64,000 nt of DNA from NCBI RefSeq assembly GCF_002139855.1, contig NZ_CP018789.1:1570524-1634523 (forward strand), in the 5' to 3' direction. The notes beneath the pieces are model-generated. The model made no database searches. It was given only the letters and a program-made list of their open reading frames with translations, and had not been told where the DNA came from. Shown here one piece after another: positions 45,622 to 54,968 of the stretch (the first letter of the stretch is position 1; each line of letters starts with the position of its first letter). A program made the translations under genes and the position numbers. The DNA comes from Campylobacter porcelli. GTDB taxonomy: Bacteria; Campylobacterota; Campylobacteria; Campylobacterales; Campylobacteraceae.

Positions 45622-46614
45622 ATGCTTTATAATGATTTAAATGATGAAATTTTCATAATACACGAAAATCCCGAATGGATACCACCTTTTAAGGAGGCTT
45701 TTGAAAAAGCTGGAGTTAAATTTAACGAAATTCTTTTGACAGATGGGAGCATTGATTTAACTAAAGCTCCACCAAAAGGGGTCTTTTGGAGTAGATTAAG
45801 CGCTTCATCGCATACAAGAAATAATCTATACTCAAAAGAGTATGGTAGGGCGATTTTAGCGTGGCTGGAAGCTTATGGTCGCCGCATTATCAATGGCTCT
45901 AGCGTGCTTGAGTTTGAAGTAAGCAAGATTAAACAATATCTAGCTTTAGAGAAATTTGGATTTCGTGTGCCAAAGACTATAGCTGTGTTTGGTAAAAATG
46001 ATTTAATAAATAGGGCTAAGGATTTACAAACCCCTTTTATCACAAAGCACAATCAAGGTGGCAAGGGGCTTGGAGTGCGTCTTTTTGAGAGTTTAGAAGA
46101 GTTTGATAGCTATGTAAATTCAGATGAATTCGAGCAAGGTGCTGATGATATAACCTTGCTTCAAGAGTATATCCGCTCCAAAGAGCCATTTATTACTAGA
46201 GTTGAGTTTATTGGTGGCAAATTTCACTATGCGGTCAGAGTGGATACTAGCGGTGGGGCTTTTGAGCTTTGTCCGGCTGAGGCGTGTGAGATAGAAAACA
46301 GAGCAAAATTACCTCAAATTGCTGGTGGGGCTTGTGATGTTGGCTTTGCGAATAAATTTAGTCTAAGAGAGGATATAACGCATAATTTTCCACTCGTTCA
46401 AAAGCTAGAAGAGTTCTTAAAGCTTCATAAAATCGAAGTGGCTGGGGTTGAGTTTATCGAAAATAGCAAGAATGAATTTGTAATTTATGACATAAATACA
46501 AACACAAATTACAATAAAGCTGTAGAGCAAAGCAAACGAGCAAAAAATGAGCTTGGTGCTGCTGATAGGATAGTTGAGTTTTTAGAAAGTGAATTTAAAA
46601 AGGAGATAAGATGA
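45622..46614 (+). CDS. ATP-grasp ligase (RimK/glutathione-synthase-like)
   Basis: A 330-residue ATP-grasp protein. The N-terminal domain (1-110) has GVFWSRLSASSHTRNNLY; the ATP-grasp core has FITKHNQGGKGLGVRLFES (ATP-binding Lys and Gly-rich loop), ITLLQEYIRSKEPFITRVEF, and VAGVEFIENSKNEFVIYDIN followed by NTNTNYN (metal ligands). The family joins a carboxylate to an amine, usually an amino acid. The product is unknown. The TTG at 45607 is in frame but AAGGAG is spaced for the ATG at 45622. It overlaps the second LLM gene by 4 bases (ATGA). Confidence 0.82.
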   Translation: MLYNDLNDEIFIIHENPEWIPPFKEAFEKAGVKFNEILLTDGSIDLTKAPPKGVFWSRLSASSHTRNNLYSKEYGRAILAWLEAYGRRIINGSSVLEFEVSKIKQYLALEKFGFRVPKTIAVFGKNDLINRAKDLQTPFITKHNQGGKGLGVRLFESLEEFDSYVNSDEFEQGADDITLLQEYIRSKEPFITRVEFIGGKFHYAVRVDTSGGAFELCPAEACEIENRAKLPQIAGGACDVGFANKFSLREDITHNFPLVQKLEEFLKLHKIEVAGVEFIENSKNEFVIYDINTNTNYNKAVEQSKRAKNELGAADRIVEFLESEFKKEIR

Positions 46615-47633
46615 AATTTGGATATTGGACGCCAGTTTTTGGCTCTTGGCTAAGAAATGTCGATGATGATACAACGGCTTGCTCGTGGGAATATATCAAA
46701 AATCTAACCCTAAATGCTGAGAATTTAGGCTACTCCCTTACGCTGGTGCCAGAGCTATATCTAAATGATATAAAAGGGCAAAAAGCCCCCGCTTTAGATG
46801 CTTGGGCTATTGCAAATGGCTTAGCGGCGATCACTTCAAAGATTGAAATTCTAGCCGCACTCCGCCCACAATATCATCAAGTGGCCCTTACAGCTAAGAA
46901 AATTGCCACTTTAGCCCAAATCTCAAATAATCGCTTTAGCATTAATATGGTATCAGCGTGGTGGGCTGAAGAGGCTAGACAATATGGCATAGACTTTGAT
47001 AATCACGATGATAGATACGCCTTGACAGAGGAATATACTAATGTTTTGCGTGGATTTTGGAGCAATACGCCATTTAATTTTAAGGGGAAATATTTTGAAT
47101 TCCAAGACTCATACAATGAGCCAAAGCCTAGCTCTTTGCCTTTGGTTTATGCTGGTGGTGAGAGCGAACAAGGTAGAGCTTCAATCACTCGCTTTGCAGA
47201 TAAATACCTAATGCACGGCGGAACTCTTGAAGAGATTAGGGCTAAGATAAAGGATATGAATGAAAGAAGAGACAGAGCCAATTTAGAGCCATTTAAGGGC
47301 TTTGGAATGGCGGTTTATGTGATCTTAAGAGATAGTGAGACAGAGGCTAAAAAGGAGCTTGAGAGAATTATCAATATAAAAAATTGGAGCGATTATGAGA
47401 ATTCATATAGCAATTTTACTGGTAATTCAAATTTAGATGTAGAGATCTCCAAAATGGAATATAGCGTATCAAACCGTGGTTTAAGAGCTAATTTGATAGG
47501 CACGGCTGAGCAAATCGCTGAAAAATTAAGAGCTTATGAAGAGGCTGGATTAAATCTAGTGATAATCCAATGCGCTAATATGAAAGAGGAGCTTGAGAAA
47601 ATAGCTAAAGAGCTTATGCCGCTACTTCGCTAA
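46611..47633 (+). CDS. LLM-class flavin-dependent monooxygenase (SsuD/SfnG-like)
   Basis: A 340-residue luciferase-like monooxygenase. The start KFGYWTPVFGSWLRNV, the segment LAALRPQYHQVALTAKKIAT, and RFSINMVSAWWAEEARQYGI match the alkanesulfonate/dimethyl sulfone monooxygenase side of the family. LVYAGGESEQGRASITRFAD binds the FMN phosphate. Substrate is not determinable. With the first LLM enzyme and the ATP-grasp protein it forms a three-gene operon whose start overlaps the previous stop. Confidence 0.87.
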   Translation: MKFGYWTPVFGSWLRNVDDDTTACSWEYIKNLTLNAENLGYSLTLVPELYLNDIKGQKAPALDAWAIANGLAAITSKIEILAALRPQYHQVALTAKKIATLAQISNNRFSINMVSAWWAEEARQYGIDFDNHDDRYALTEEYTNVLRGFWSNTPFNFKGKYFEFQDSYNEPKPSSLPLVYAGGESEQGRASITRFADKYLMHGGTLEEIRAKIKDMNERRDRANLEPFKGFGMAVYVILRDSETEAKKELERIINIKNWSDYENSYSNFTGNSNLDVEISKMEYSVSNRGLRANLIGTAEQIAEKLRAYEEAGLNLVIIQCANMKEELEKIAKELMPLLR

Positions 47634-47639
47634 AGCTTT

Positions 47640-47665
47640 AATCCTTTGCTATTAAGCAAAGGATT
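47640..47665 (+). terminator. Terminator hairpin after the LLM operon
   Basis: AATCCTTTGC/GCAAAGGATT, a perfect 10-bp stem with loop TATTAA, begins 6 bases after the operon stop and touches the stop codon of the converging GNAT gene. No clear U-run follows. Confidence 0.65.
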
Positions 47666-48203
47666 ACTCATAATTAAACTCAAAATAATTCTTGCTTTGA
47701 AAAAACTCAAACATCTGAATAAATCGCTCAAATTCAACTTTTGAACTTGTATAAATGCTATATTTCATTCCAAGATATGAGATGGTATGAGTGCTATCAC
47801 AAAATCCAGATTTTTGATAGAATTTACTTCGGCGAATTCTTTGATCGATATCATCAGCTTTTGGGTCTAAATACTCTATTTCTAAGACTATTTGATTGAA
47901 ATTTGAGTTTAGAATATCTAAAATTTTACTACCATAGCTACAGCCTTGAAACTGCGGCCAAATCGCCAAAAATGCTAAATAGCAAAGCTCTTTATATAGA
48001 TAAAGTGCTGCGTAACCTATGAATTTACCATCATCATAAAAAGCAAAAATTTTCAAATTCTCATCACTAGCCATAATTGGATCTTCTAAATTTATCGGGG
48101 CTAATAGCTCATTTTGTGGGAAAACCTCTAAATTTAGCTTTAAAATTTCCTTAAAATCATCACTATTTCTATTAATAATTTTATACTCCAAACTCACTTG
48201 CAA
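47664..48203 (-). CDS. GNAT-family N-acetyltransferase
   Basis: A 179-residue GNAT-fold protein. The acetyl-CoA loop is seen as AIWPQFQGCSYGSKILDIL (variant of Q/RxxGxG/A), followed by VLEIEYLD and KFYQKSGF, the usual last strands. The substrate is unknown. It overlaps the phosphatase gene by 10 bases, suggesting that the two form a small operon. Confidence 0.8.
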   Translation of the reverse strand: MQVSLEYKIINRNSDDFKEILKLNLEVFPQNELLAPINLEDPIMASDENLKIFAFYDDGKFIGYAALYLYKELCYLAFLAIWPQFQGCSYGSKILDILNSNFNQIVLEIEYLDPKADDIDQRIRRSKFYQKSGFCDSTHTISYLGMKYSIYTSSKVEFERFIQMFEFFQSKNYFEFNYE

Positions 48204-48637
48204 ATCTCCTTAAAAAGCTCATTTATCGCACTCTGAAGCATATTATATACATTTTGAAAATCCTTAGCACCGCCATAATATGGATCTGGAATTTCAGCCC
48301 CATCAAGACCAAATTCCCCCATCAAAGCCAATTTACTGCCAAGATTAAGGCGTGAGATATTAGCATAATTTTGCCTATCCATAGCTATAATCAAATCAAA
48401 TTTACAATCACTCCTATCAATTTGCCTACCTCTTAGCATAGATATATCTACTCCATTTTGTCTCCCAACCATTATAGAACGACTATCTGGCGGCTCTCCT
48501 ATATGATAATTACTAGTTCCAGCTGAATCAATCAAAATATCCAAACCACGCTCTTTAGCCACCTTTCGCGCGATGCCTTCAGCCAAAGGTGACCTGCATA
48601 TATTGCCAAGACATACAAATAAAATTGATTTAACCAT
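48194..48637 (-). CDS. Low-molecular-weight protein tyrosine phosphatase
   Basis: The 147-residue protein has the P-loop VCLGNICRSP (Cys9, Arg15 pattern CX5R) and the general-acid loop IPDPYYGG with the double Asp/Tyr region. Family members dephosphorylate bacterial tyrosine kinases of capsule synthesis or signalling; no such kinase is nearby. Confidence 0.93.
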   Translation of the reverse strand: MVKSILFVCLGNICRSPLAEGIARKVAKERGLDILIDSAGTSNYHIGEPPDSRSIMVGRQNGVDISMLRGRQIDRSDCKFDLIIAMDRQNYANISRLNLGSKLALMGEFGLDGAEIPDPYYGGAKDFQNVYNMLQSAINELFKEICK

Positions 48638-48674
48638 ATCTTGCCTTATTTTATTATTTACTAATTTTTAATGC

Positions 48675-49625
48675 CTAATTATTCATTATCTTTTTATTTA
48701 TTAGATAATTATCTAATCTATCATTATCTAAAACCTCATCAAATTCGCTTTTGCTTCTATACTCTTTTTCTATATTAAACTCCTCTACGCTCTCAAGGAA
48801 TTTTTTAAAATCAGCGTTTTTAGTGCTTAGCTCATTCATCACAGAATAATCTAAACCTTCTTTGAATTTAGCCCTAGCTAAAATCACACTTTCATCAACA
48901 TTTTGCGAATTAAGGCTAATAACTCCTATACCAAATGAAAAACTAAGACGCTTGATTAAATCCATAAGCTCCTCATCACTCTCATCGATATCAAGTGCAA
49001 CAAGATAGCCCTCATTTGCCCAGCTTGAATTACTCACAGCTTGAAAATAATACTCTCTAAAATTACCAACACTAAGATGCTTTTTCATCTCAAAAGCATA
49101 AATTTTGATTGGAAGAAAATTAAATTTACCTATAAATTTATTTAACTCTTTTTGGTAATCTCTATATTCAAAACTAACTCCAACTATATCTGGATATAGC
49201 CATTTATCTACGCCTTTTTTCGTCTTGATACTACTTTCGTGATAAATCGTCTTTGTATAGGCTTTGAAATTCTCATTAAAAGAGACAAATCTACTTAAAA
49301 GCGGATGCAAATCCCTTTCATTATAAAATGTTTTTGGCTCTTTTATTACACTATTTTTTTCTGCTTGAGCTTCTAAATTTATATTTTGATTTTTTAGCTT
49401 TATAAGCATAGGTTTAGTAGCTACTACTTCAAAAATACTATCTGAATTTTCTTTTATATCCACATAAATCCTAGCGACAAAACTAGCCCACGGCGTTTTG
49501 CCATTTAAATTTAGCTCTTTAGTAAGCCCCATTTCATTGGCTATATGATACATACGATTTGGATTTAATGCTTCTTTTTTTCTTTCTAAAACCTCTTTTG
49601 CTACATCTATAACAGTTCTTGCCAT
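48675..49625 (-). CDS. HARE-HTH protein with a nuclease-like C-terminal domain (COG2958/HrgA-like)
   Basis: A 316-residue cytoplasmic protein. Residues 1-75 resemble the HARE-HTH winged helix (VIDVAKEVLERKKEALNPNR, then the PWASFVARIY segment). The second half has Asp146 in YPDIVGV and, about 33 residues later, Glu179-x-Lys181 in YAFEMKKHL, a PD-(D/E)xK-type arrangement. HrgA-like proteins occur as restriction-associated genes in Helicobacter. No methyltransferase partner is adjacent. The ATG at 49625 (MARTVIDV), one base past the rluB stop, is preferred to 49643. Function is unproven. Confidence 0.7.
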   Translation of the reverse strand: MARTVIDVAKEVLERKKEALNPNRMYHIANEMGLTKELNLNGKTPWASFVARIYVDIKENSDSIFEVVATKPMLIKLKNQNINLEAQAEKNSVIKEPKTFYNERDLHPLLSRFVSFNENFKAYTKTIYHESSIKTKKGVDKWLYPDIVGVSFEYRDYQKELNKFIGKFNFLPIKIYAFEMKKHLSVGNFREYYFQAVSNSSWANEGYLVALDIDESDEELMDLIKRLSFSFGIGVISLNSQNVDESVILARAKFKEGLDYSVMNELSTKNADFKKFLESVEEFNIEKEYRSKSEFDEVLDNDRLDNYLINKKIMNN

Positions 49626-49626
49626 A

Positions 49627-50391
49627 TTAATACCTAACCCCATTTTGCTTCAAAAAGTCTCTTAAATCATCATATTCGGAGTTTGTGAAGTATCGCCATT
49701 TGCCCTCGCCTAATTGATCTAGGCTAACCCTACCAAAGCTAACTCTCTTTAGATCCATAACCTCTAAATCAAAATAGCCAAAAAACCGCCTTAACTCTCT
49801 ATTTTGCCCTTCGCTTATGATGACCTTTAGCCTTGTATATCCACCGCTAAAACTGATGATTTTATACGCTAAGAAGGGTTTAAACTCCATTGAAATTTGC
49901 TTTGTTTTAGCGTGAGCTCCCTTTGTGGCATCTTTAGCGAAAAAGCCTTCACGCATAGCATTTATGACTTGCTCTGTAATTTCGCCTTTGATTTTTAGGT
50001 AATATTCACGCTCTATATCGCTATCCATAAGAGCCTGGGCAATCGCAGGAGCATCAGTAAGGAGTAAAAGCCCCTCACTAGCAAAATCCAGCCTACCGAT
50101 GCTAATAAATTTAGAAAATCCCCTTGGCAAACTATCATAGATAGTCCTTCTGCCCCTATCATCTCTTTTAGTGACTAGCTCACCTTTTTGTTTGTTATAC
50201 ACTATGACGCTAAATTCTTTTTTGAGTTTAACTAGCCTTGAGCCTATTTTTACTTTATCGCTATCTTTGACATCTGTTGATAAGTCGCTTACAACTGCGC
50301 CATTTATACTAACCTTATTAGCCTTGATAAGCTCATCAGCCTCACGCCTTGAGTAGTTTGTGTTGTGTGAAATAAATTTATTGATACGCAT
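49627..50391 (-). CDS. rluB: RsuA/RluB-family 23S rRNA pseudouridine synthase
   Basis: The 254-residue protein has an N-terminal S4 RNA-binding domain (residues 1-60, MRINKFISHNTNYSRREADE) and a catalytic domain with the motif ISIGRLDFASEGLLLLTD (catalytic Asp) and ISEGQNRELRRFFGYF. RluB is the best guess by neighbours in C. jejuni, but RluE/F-like specificity is possible. It overlaps the kdsD stop by 1 base. Confidence 0.88.
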   Translation of the reverse strand: MRINKFISHNTNYSRREADELIKANKVSINGAVVSDLSTDVKDSDKVKIGSRLVKLKKEFSVIVYNKQKGELVTKRDDRGRRTIYDSLPRGFSKFISIGRLDFASEGLLLLTDAPAIAQALMDSDIEREYYLKIKGEITEQVINAMREGFFAKDATKGAHAKTKQISMEFKPFLAYKIISFSGGYTRLKVIISEGQNRELRRFFGYFDLEVMDLKRVSFGRVSLDQLGEGKWRYFTNSEYDDLRDFLKQNGVRY

Positions 50392-51344
50392 TATAATCCT
50401 AAACTAGTTAGATCATGGATATGTAAGGCTCCAATTGGTTTTTTCTCTTTGGTGATGATTAGAATTTGGATTTTATACTCTTCGATTAGCTTTAAAGCAT
50501 CATAGGCTAAGGTATTTTCATCTTCTAGCACTTTTGGGTTTTTGGTGGCAAATTTAATAGCCTTATCATTTATATCGAAATTCTCGCTACTCAAAGCACG
50601 CCTCAAATCCCCATCACTCAAAATCGCCACCAATTCGCCTTTGGAATTCGTAAGCAGCACGCTCCCAAGCTTGCCATGAGTCATAGAATCTATAGCATAT
50701 TTTAGGCTAACTTCATCGCTAACTATAGGTAAATTTGTTTTTCTCATCGCTTCGCTAACTTTGAGATATAGCCTTTTACCTAGACTTCCACCAGGATGAA
50801 ACATAGCAAAATCCTCTTTTTGGAAATTCCTTAATCTCATCAAACAAACAGCCAAAGCATCGCCAAAAGCCAGAGTCAGCGTAGTAGATACAGTAGGCGC
50901 AGCATCAAAAGGACACGCCTCACGGATGATATCTAAGTTTAAATTTGCGTTGCTTAAATTTGCTAGGCTTGAGCCGCTTTTTGACATACCAATTATTGTG
51001 ATATTACGCCTTTTGATATGTGGCAAAATCGCCAAAAGCTCGCTACTTTCGCCACTATAGCTGATAGCCAAAACAGCGTCTTTATCCCCTATCATACCTA
51101 AATCCCCGTGTAAGGCCTCAGTCGGATGGATAAAAAAGCTAGGCGTTCCAGTGCTTGCTAGGGTTGCGGCGATTTTAGCACCTATATGGCCGCTTTTACC
51201 CACGCCAGTTACGATGAGTTTGCCAGAGCAATTTTGTATCAAATTCACCGCCTTTTCAAACTCACTACCGATCAAATTCGCTTGTCGCTCCAGCTCTTTG
51301 GCTTCTAAGCTTAAAACTTCCCTTGCTATATCTATAATTTTCAT
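50391..51344 (-). CDS. kdsD: Arabinose-5-phosphate isomerase (KdsD/KpsF)
   Basis: Makes D-arabinose 5-phosphate, the precursor of Kdo for lipooligosaccharide. 317 residues: an N-terminal SIS domain (KLIVTGVGKSGHIGAKIAAT, ISYSGESSELLA, HPTEALHGDLGMI) and two C-terminal CBS domains (about 200-317). A TTG at 51350 is in frame, but GGAG is spaced for the ATG at 51344. Confidence 0.94.
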   Translation of the reverse strand: MKIIDIAREVLSLEAKELERQANLIGSEFEKAVNLIQNCSGKLIVTGVGKSGHIGAKIAATLASTGTPSFFIHPTEALHGDLGMIGDKDAVLAISYSGESSELLAILPHIKRRNITIIGMSKSGSSLANLSNANLNLDIIREACPFDAAPTVSTTLTLAFGDALAVCLMRLRNFQKEDFAMFHPGGSLGKRLYLKVSEAMRKTNLPIVSDEVSLKYAIDSMTHGKLGSVLLTNSKGELVAILSDGDLRRALSSENFDINDKAIKFATKNPKVLEDENTLAYDALKLIEEYKIQILIITKEKKPIGALHIHDLTSLGL

Positions 51345-51404
51345 AATCAAACTCCAAATTCTATTGCTAAAATCATAATTTCACCCCAAAAATTGGGGCT
51401 AATC

Positions 51405-53366
51405 TCACATTAAATACACAACCGGTACGATTGTTGGGTATTTTTTGAGTTTTCTAAATATATGCTTTCTGATAACTTGGCGAATTTGATTTTCTAGAGC
51501 TTTTTGGTCGTTTAGTAGCTCATCTTTTATATTTGTTAAAAATTGAAGTAGTATCTCTTCAAGCTCTTTGCTTAAATTTCTTGTCTGTTTTTCGCTCACT
51601 AAACCATAGCTGATAACTCTATTGTGTATTAGCCTTTTTGCGTTTTTGTCAATTTGTGAGATTATTGTTATAACTCCCGCTTCGGCAAGTTTTTGGCGAT
51701 CGATTACGACATCATCGGCGATCTGTTTATTTATCTGATTATCGATGAATACTTTACCGGTTTTGACCGTTTTTACCCGTTTTATGTGTCGTTGGCAAAC
51801 CTCAACTTGATCTCCATCGCTCATCAAATATATATTTCTCTCATCAATTCCACAGCTCATCGCTGTCTCTTTGTGCTTGACTATGTGATTATATTCGCCA
51901 TGAACTGGAAGGAAAAATTTAGGTTTAATAAGCCTTAGCATAAGCTTTTGCTCCTCTTGGGCTGCGTGACCGCTTACATGAATTTCGCTAAAATCTTGAT
52001 GGGCTACATTTGCTCCGCTTTTTAATAAGAAATTCAAAATCGTTGATACGCTAGTTTCATTGCCAGGAATTGCTTTGGAGCTGATGATTACTTGATCACT
52101 TGGCTTGATTTTGATATATTTATGCTCATCAGTTGCCATCCTATATAGAGCGCTCATTGTCTCACCTTGACTGCCTGTTGTGACTATTAAAACCTCATTA
52201 TCTGGATATTTGACAACTTCATTTGCATCGATAAAAATCTTGCGATCTAAATTCACATATCCAAGCTCGATAGCCGTCCATAGATTTCTCTCCATACTTC
52301 TGCCTATCACGCAGACTTTACGGCCATATTTTATACCACGCTCGATAGCTTGATAAACTCTATGGATATTTGAGCTAAAGGTGCTCATTATCACCCTGCC
52401 CTTAGCGGTAGCAAATATAGAATCAAAGGTCTTTCCAACGCTACTTTCACTCTTTGTGATTCCATCTTTGTAGCTATTTGTAGAGTCGCTTAATAAGCAC
52501 AAAACGCCCCTTTCGCCATAATATGCTAAGCGATTTAAATCCGTTGGATAGCCATCGATTGGGGTGTGATCGATCTTGAAATCGCCAGTGTGGATTATAG
52601 TTCCAGCCTTTGTAGTGATAGCTAACGCACTTGCGTCGATTATAGAGTGAGTGATATGTATAAGCTCAAATTCAAATTCCCCAAGCTCATAGACCTTGCG
52701 CTTTTCAATCGGGCGAAAATAGCTTCTATAAGATTTTAGTCCATGCTCTTCAAATTTATTGCTTATCATTCCTAATGGAAGTGGCGTAGCATAAATTGGG
52801 AATTGAAATTCTTTGAAAAAATATGGCACCGCACCGATATGATCTTCGTGTGCGTGAGTGATGATAATGCCTCTGATTTTGTCTTTGATCTTTCTAACAT
52901 AATCAAAATCTGGCACCAAAATATCCACGCCATGCATACTCTCAGTAGGAAAACTCATACCGATATCAATGATGATCGCATCGTTATTTGTCTCAAAAAT
53001 AGTCATATTTCCGCCGATCTCGCCAAGACCACCAAGCGGAGTTATAGTGATTTTGTGTTCGGCTGAATTTAGGTATTTGAGTGGTTCAAGACGCAACTCA
53101 TGACTAGCCTTATTTGCTTCTATGGCGGCTTTCATATCTTTTTGCCACTCTTCGTTACCACTGATTTTTACTGTTGGATTGCTATTTTTGCGGCGCTTTT
53201 TAGCCTTTTTGGTTTGCTCTTTTGACTCATCAGTTTTGGTAGCTTCATCAATTTGCGAATTTTGATCCGCAACTGCGTGTTTCGCCTCTTTTTTTAGATT
53301 ATCTTTGTGATTGCGATATCTTCTTTTTTTGCTAGGTTTTTCGCTTTGATTTTTCTCTTCGTTCAT
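51405..53366 (-). CDS. rnj: Ribonuclease J
   Basis: Metallo-beta-lactamase/beta-CASP exo/endoribonuclease, the core mRNA degradation enzyme in this group. The zinc motif HAHEDH is at 171-176, with further ligands in HTGDFKIDH. The beta-CASP part has SDSTNSYKDGITKSE and VHVSGHAAQEE-like IHVSGHAAQEEQ. The 653-residue chain carries a ~100-residue, Lys/Glu-rich disordered N-terminal extension (KKRRYRNHKDNLKKEAKHA) absent from Bacillus RNase J but typical of Helicobacter/Campylobacter. It overlaps rsmA by 35 bases. Confidence 0.95.
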   Translation of the reverse strand: MNEEKNQSEKPSKKRRYRNHKDNLKKEAKHAVADQNSQIDEATKTDESKEQTKKAKKRRKNSNPTVKISGNEEWQKDMKAAIEANKASHELRLEPLKYLNSAEHKITITPLGGLGEIGGNMTIFETNNDAIIIDIGMSFPTESMHGVDILVPDFDYVRKIKDKIRGIIITHAHEDHIGAVPYFFKEFQFPIYATPLPLGMISNKFEEHGLKSYRSYFRPIEKRKVYELGEFEFELIHITHSIIDASALAITTKAGTIIHTGDFKIDHTPIDGYPTDLNRLAYYGERGVLCLLSDSTNSYKDGITKSESSVGKTFDSIFATAKGRVIMSTFSSNIHRVYQAIERGIKYGRKVCVIGRSMERNLWTAIELGYVNLDRKIFIDANEVVKYPDNEVLIVTTGSQGETMSALYRMATDEHKYIKIKPSDQVIISSKAIPGNETSVSTILNFLLKSGANVAHQDFSEIHVSGHAAQEEQKLMLRLIKPKFFLPVHGEYNHIVKHKETAMSCGIDERNIYLMSDGDQVEVCQRHIKRVKTVKTGKVFIDNQINKQIADDVVIDRQKLAEAGVITIISQIDKNAKRLIHNRVISYGLVSEKQTRNLSKELEEILLQFLTNIKDELLNDQKALENQIRQVIRKHIFRKLKKYPTIVPVVYLM

Positions 53367-54141
53367 TTTTGGCCTCTTTAAATAGTTTTAAATACAAGGC
53401 GACACAAAGCTCATGTGGGCGAATCGTAAGTGGCAAGTTCTCTTTAGTCAAAAAGCCCTCTATAAGAGATTTTGGGATAGAGATTGATAAATTTTTTAAT
53501 AAGGTTTTACGAGGAGATGAGAAGGCAGATTTGAGAAATCTCTCAAATTCTAAAGCCTCAAATCCTTGTAATAAATCCCTATTTTTAATAATCCTAATAA
53601 CCGCTGAGATAACCTTTGGCTGGGGATCAAACGCAGTTTCTGGCACATCAAAAAGCAACTCCACATCGCCCTTTATCTGAGCTAGAATTGACAATGCGCT
53701 AAACTCGCTATCTCCAGCCTTAGCACTAAATTTCAAGGCTACCTCTTTTTGAATCATAACAACAAGCCCCTTGCATCTGCTATCACTAAGCGCCTTTAAA
53801 ATTATATTTGTCGCTACATAATAGGGTAAATTCGCAACCAAAAAATAGTCTTGCCTAGCTATCTCATCCCATGATTTAAGAGCATCGGCGTTGATTATTT
53901 TTAGCTTTTGCTCTGAGATCTCACTAGCAAATTTATCTAGCAAAATCTCATAAAGCTCGCTGTCAATCTCAAAACACTCGATTTTCCCACTAAATTCTAT
54001 AAGCTTTTGTGTTAAATCACCTAAGCCAGGCCCAATCTCTACAATCCTATCTAAATTATTGGGAATCGCTTTGATGATTTTAGCTTTTATACCATCATCA
54101 ATTAAAAAATTTTGACCAAATTTCTTTTTTGCTTGTATCAT
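53332..54141 (-). CDS. rsmA: 16S rRNA (adenine-N6,N6)-dimethyltransferase
   Basis: KsgA methylates two adenines in the 3' hairpin of 16S rRNA. The 269-residue protein has KKFGQNFLIDDGIKAKII, the SAM motif IVEIGPGLGDLTQKL, and the catalytic ADNLPY-type VANLPYYVATNII. The C-terminus is highly basic (NERREKSKRKT) and is read over the start of rnj. Confidence 0.95.
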   Translation of the reverse strand: MIQAKKKFGQNFLIDDGIKAKIIKAIPNNLDRIVEIGPGLGDLTQKLIEFSGKIECFEIDSELYEILLDKFASEISEQKLKIINADALKSWDEIARQDYFLVANLPYYVATNIILKALSDSRCKGLVVMIQKEVALKFSAKAGDSEFSALSILAQIKGDVELLFDVPETAFDPQPKVISAVIRIIKNRDLLQGFEALEFERFLKSAFSSPRKTLLKNLSISIPKSLIEGFLTKENLPLTIRPHELCVALYLKLFKEAKNERREKSKRKT

Positions 54142-54204
54142 AGTTGGCCATTTTAGCTAAATTTGACTGAATTTATAGTAAAATAAAAATAAAAAGTCGC
54201 AAAA

Positions 54205-54966
54205 ATGAGAAATTTCGCAAAAAGAATTATACCTTGCTTAGATGTCAATAATGGAAGAGTTGTAAAAGGGGTTAATTTTGTAGGATTAAAAGACGCTGGA
54301 GATCCAATCGAAGTAGCCAAAAGATACAATGATGAAGGTGCTGATGAGTTATGCTTTTTGGATATTACTGCTAGTAGTGATGGTAGAGATACTATCGTTC
54401 ATGTGGTAAAAGAGGTCGCAAAACAGCTATTTATCCCGCTTACTGTGGGTGGTGGAATTCGTAAAATAGATGATATATCCAAACTTTTAAATGTAGGTTG
54501 CGATAAAGTTAGCCTAAACTCATCAGCTGTAGATAATCCAAATTTAATCTATGAAGCTGCGAAAAAATTTGGCTCTCAATGCGTTGTAGTCGCAATCGAT
54601 GTCAAAAAAAATAGTAATGGTAGCTACAATGTATTTGTCCATGGTGGTAGAAAGGATACTGGGCTAGATGCGATAGAGTGGGCGAAAAAAGTTTATGATC
54701 TAGGTGCTGGAGAGATACTTCTAACATCGATGGACACCGATGGGACAAAGACTGGATATGACCTAACTATAACATCAGCTATATCAAATTTAGTCCAAAT
54801 ACCAGTTATCGCAAGTGGCGGAGCTGGAACTATGGAGCATATCTTAAAAGCTTTTCAAGCTGGTGCTGACGCAGCTTTAGCAGCTAGTATATTTCACTAT
54901 AAAGAGATTGAAATTTTAAAATTAAAAGAGTTTTTAAAAGCAAATCAAATTGGGGTTAGAATTTAA
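54205..54966 (+). CDS. hisF: Imidazole glycerol phosphate synthase, cyclase subunit
   Basis: TIM-barrel subunit that forms IGP and AICAR with ammonia from HisH. 253 residues; the catalytic Asp is in [15 protein letters not shown] and the second Asp in [15 protein letters not shown]; phosphate loops TVGGGIRK and [10 protein letters not shown] are present. Other his genes are not in the window. It is followed after 2 bases by the nucleoside-phosphorylase-like gene. Confidence 0.96.
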   Translation: MRNFAKRIIPCLDVNNGRVVKGVNFVGLKDAGDPIEVAKRYNDEGADELCFLDITASSDGRDTIVHVVKEVAKQLFIPLTVGGGIRKIDDISKLLNVGCDKVSLNSSAVDNPNLIYEAAKKFGSQCVVVAIDVKKNSNGSYNVFVHGGRKDTGLDAIEWAKKVYDLGAGEILLTSMDTDGTKTGYDLTITSAISNLVQIPVIASGGAGTMEHILKAFQAGADAALAASIFHYKEIEILKLKEFLKANQIGVRI

Positions 54967-54968
54967 AT

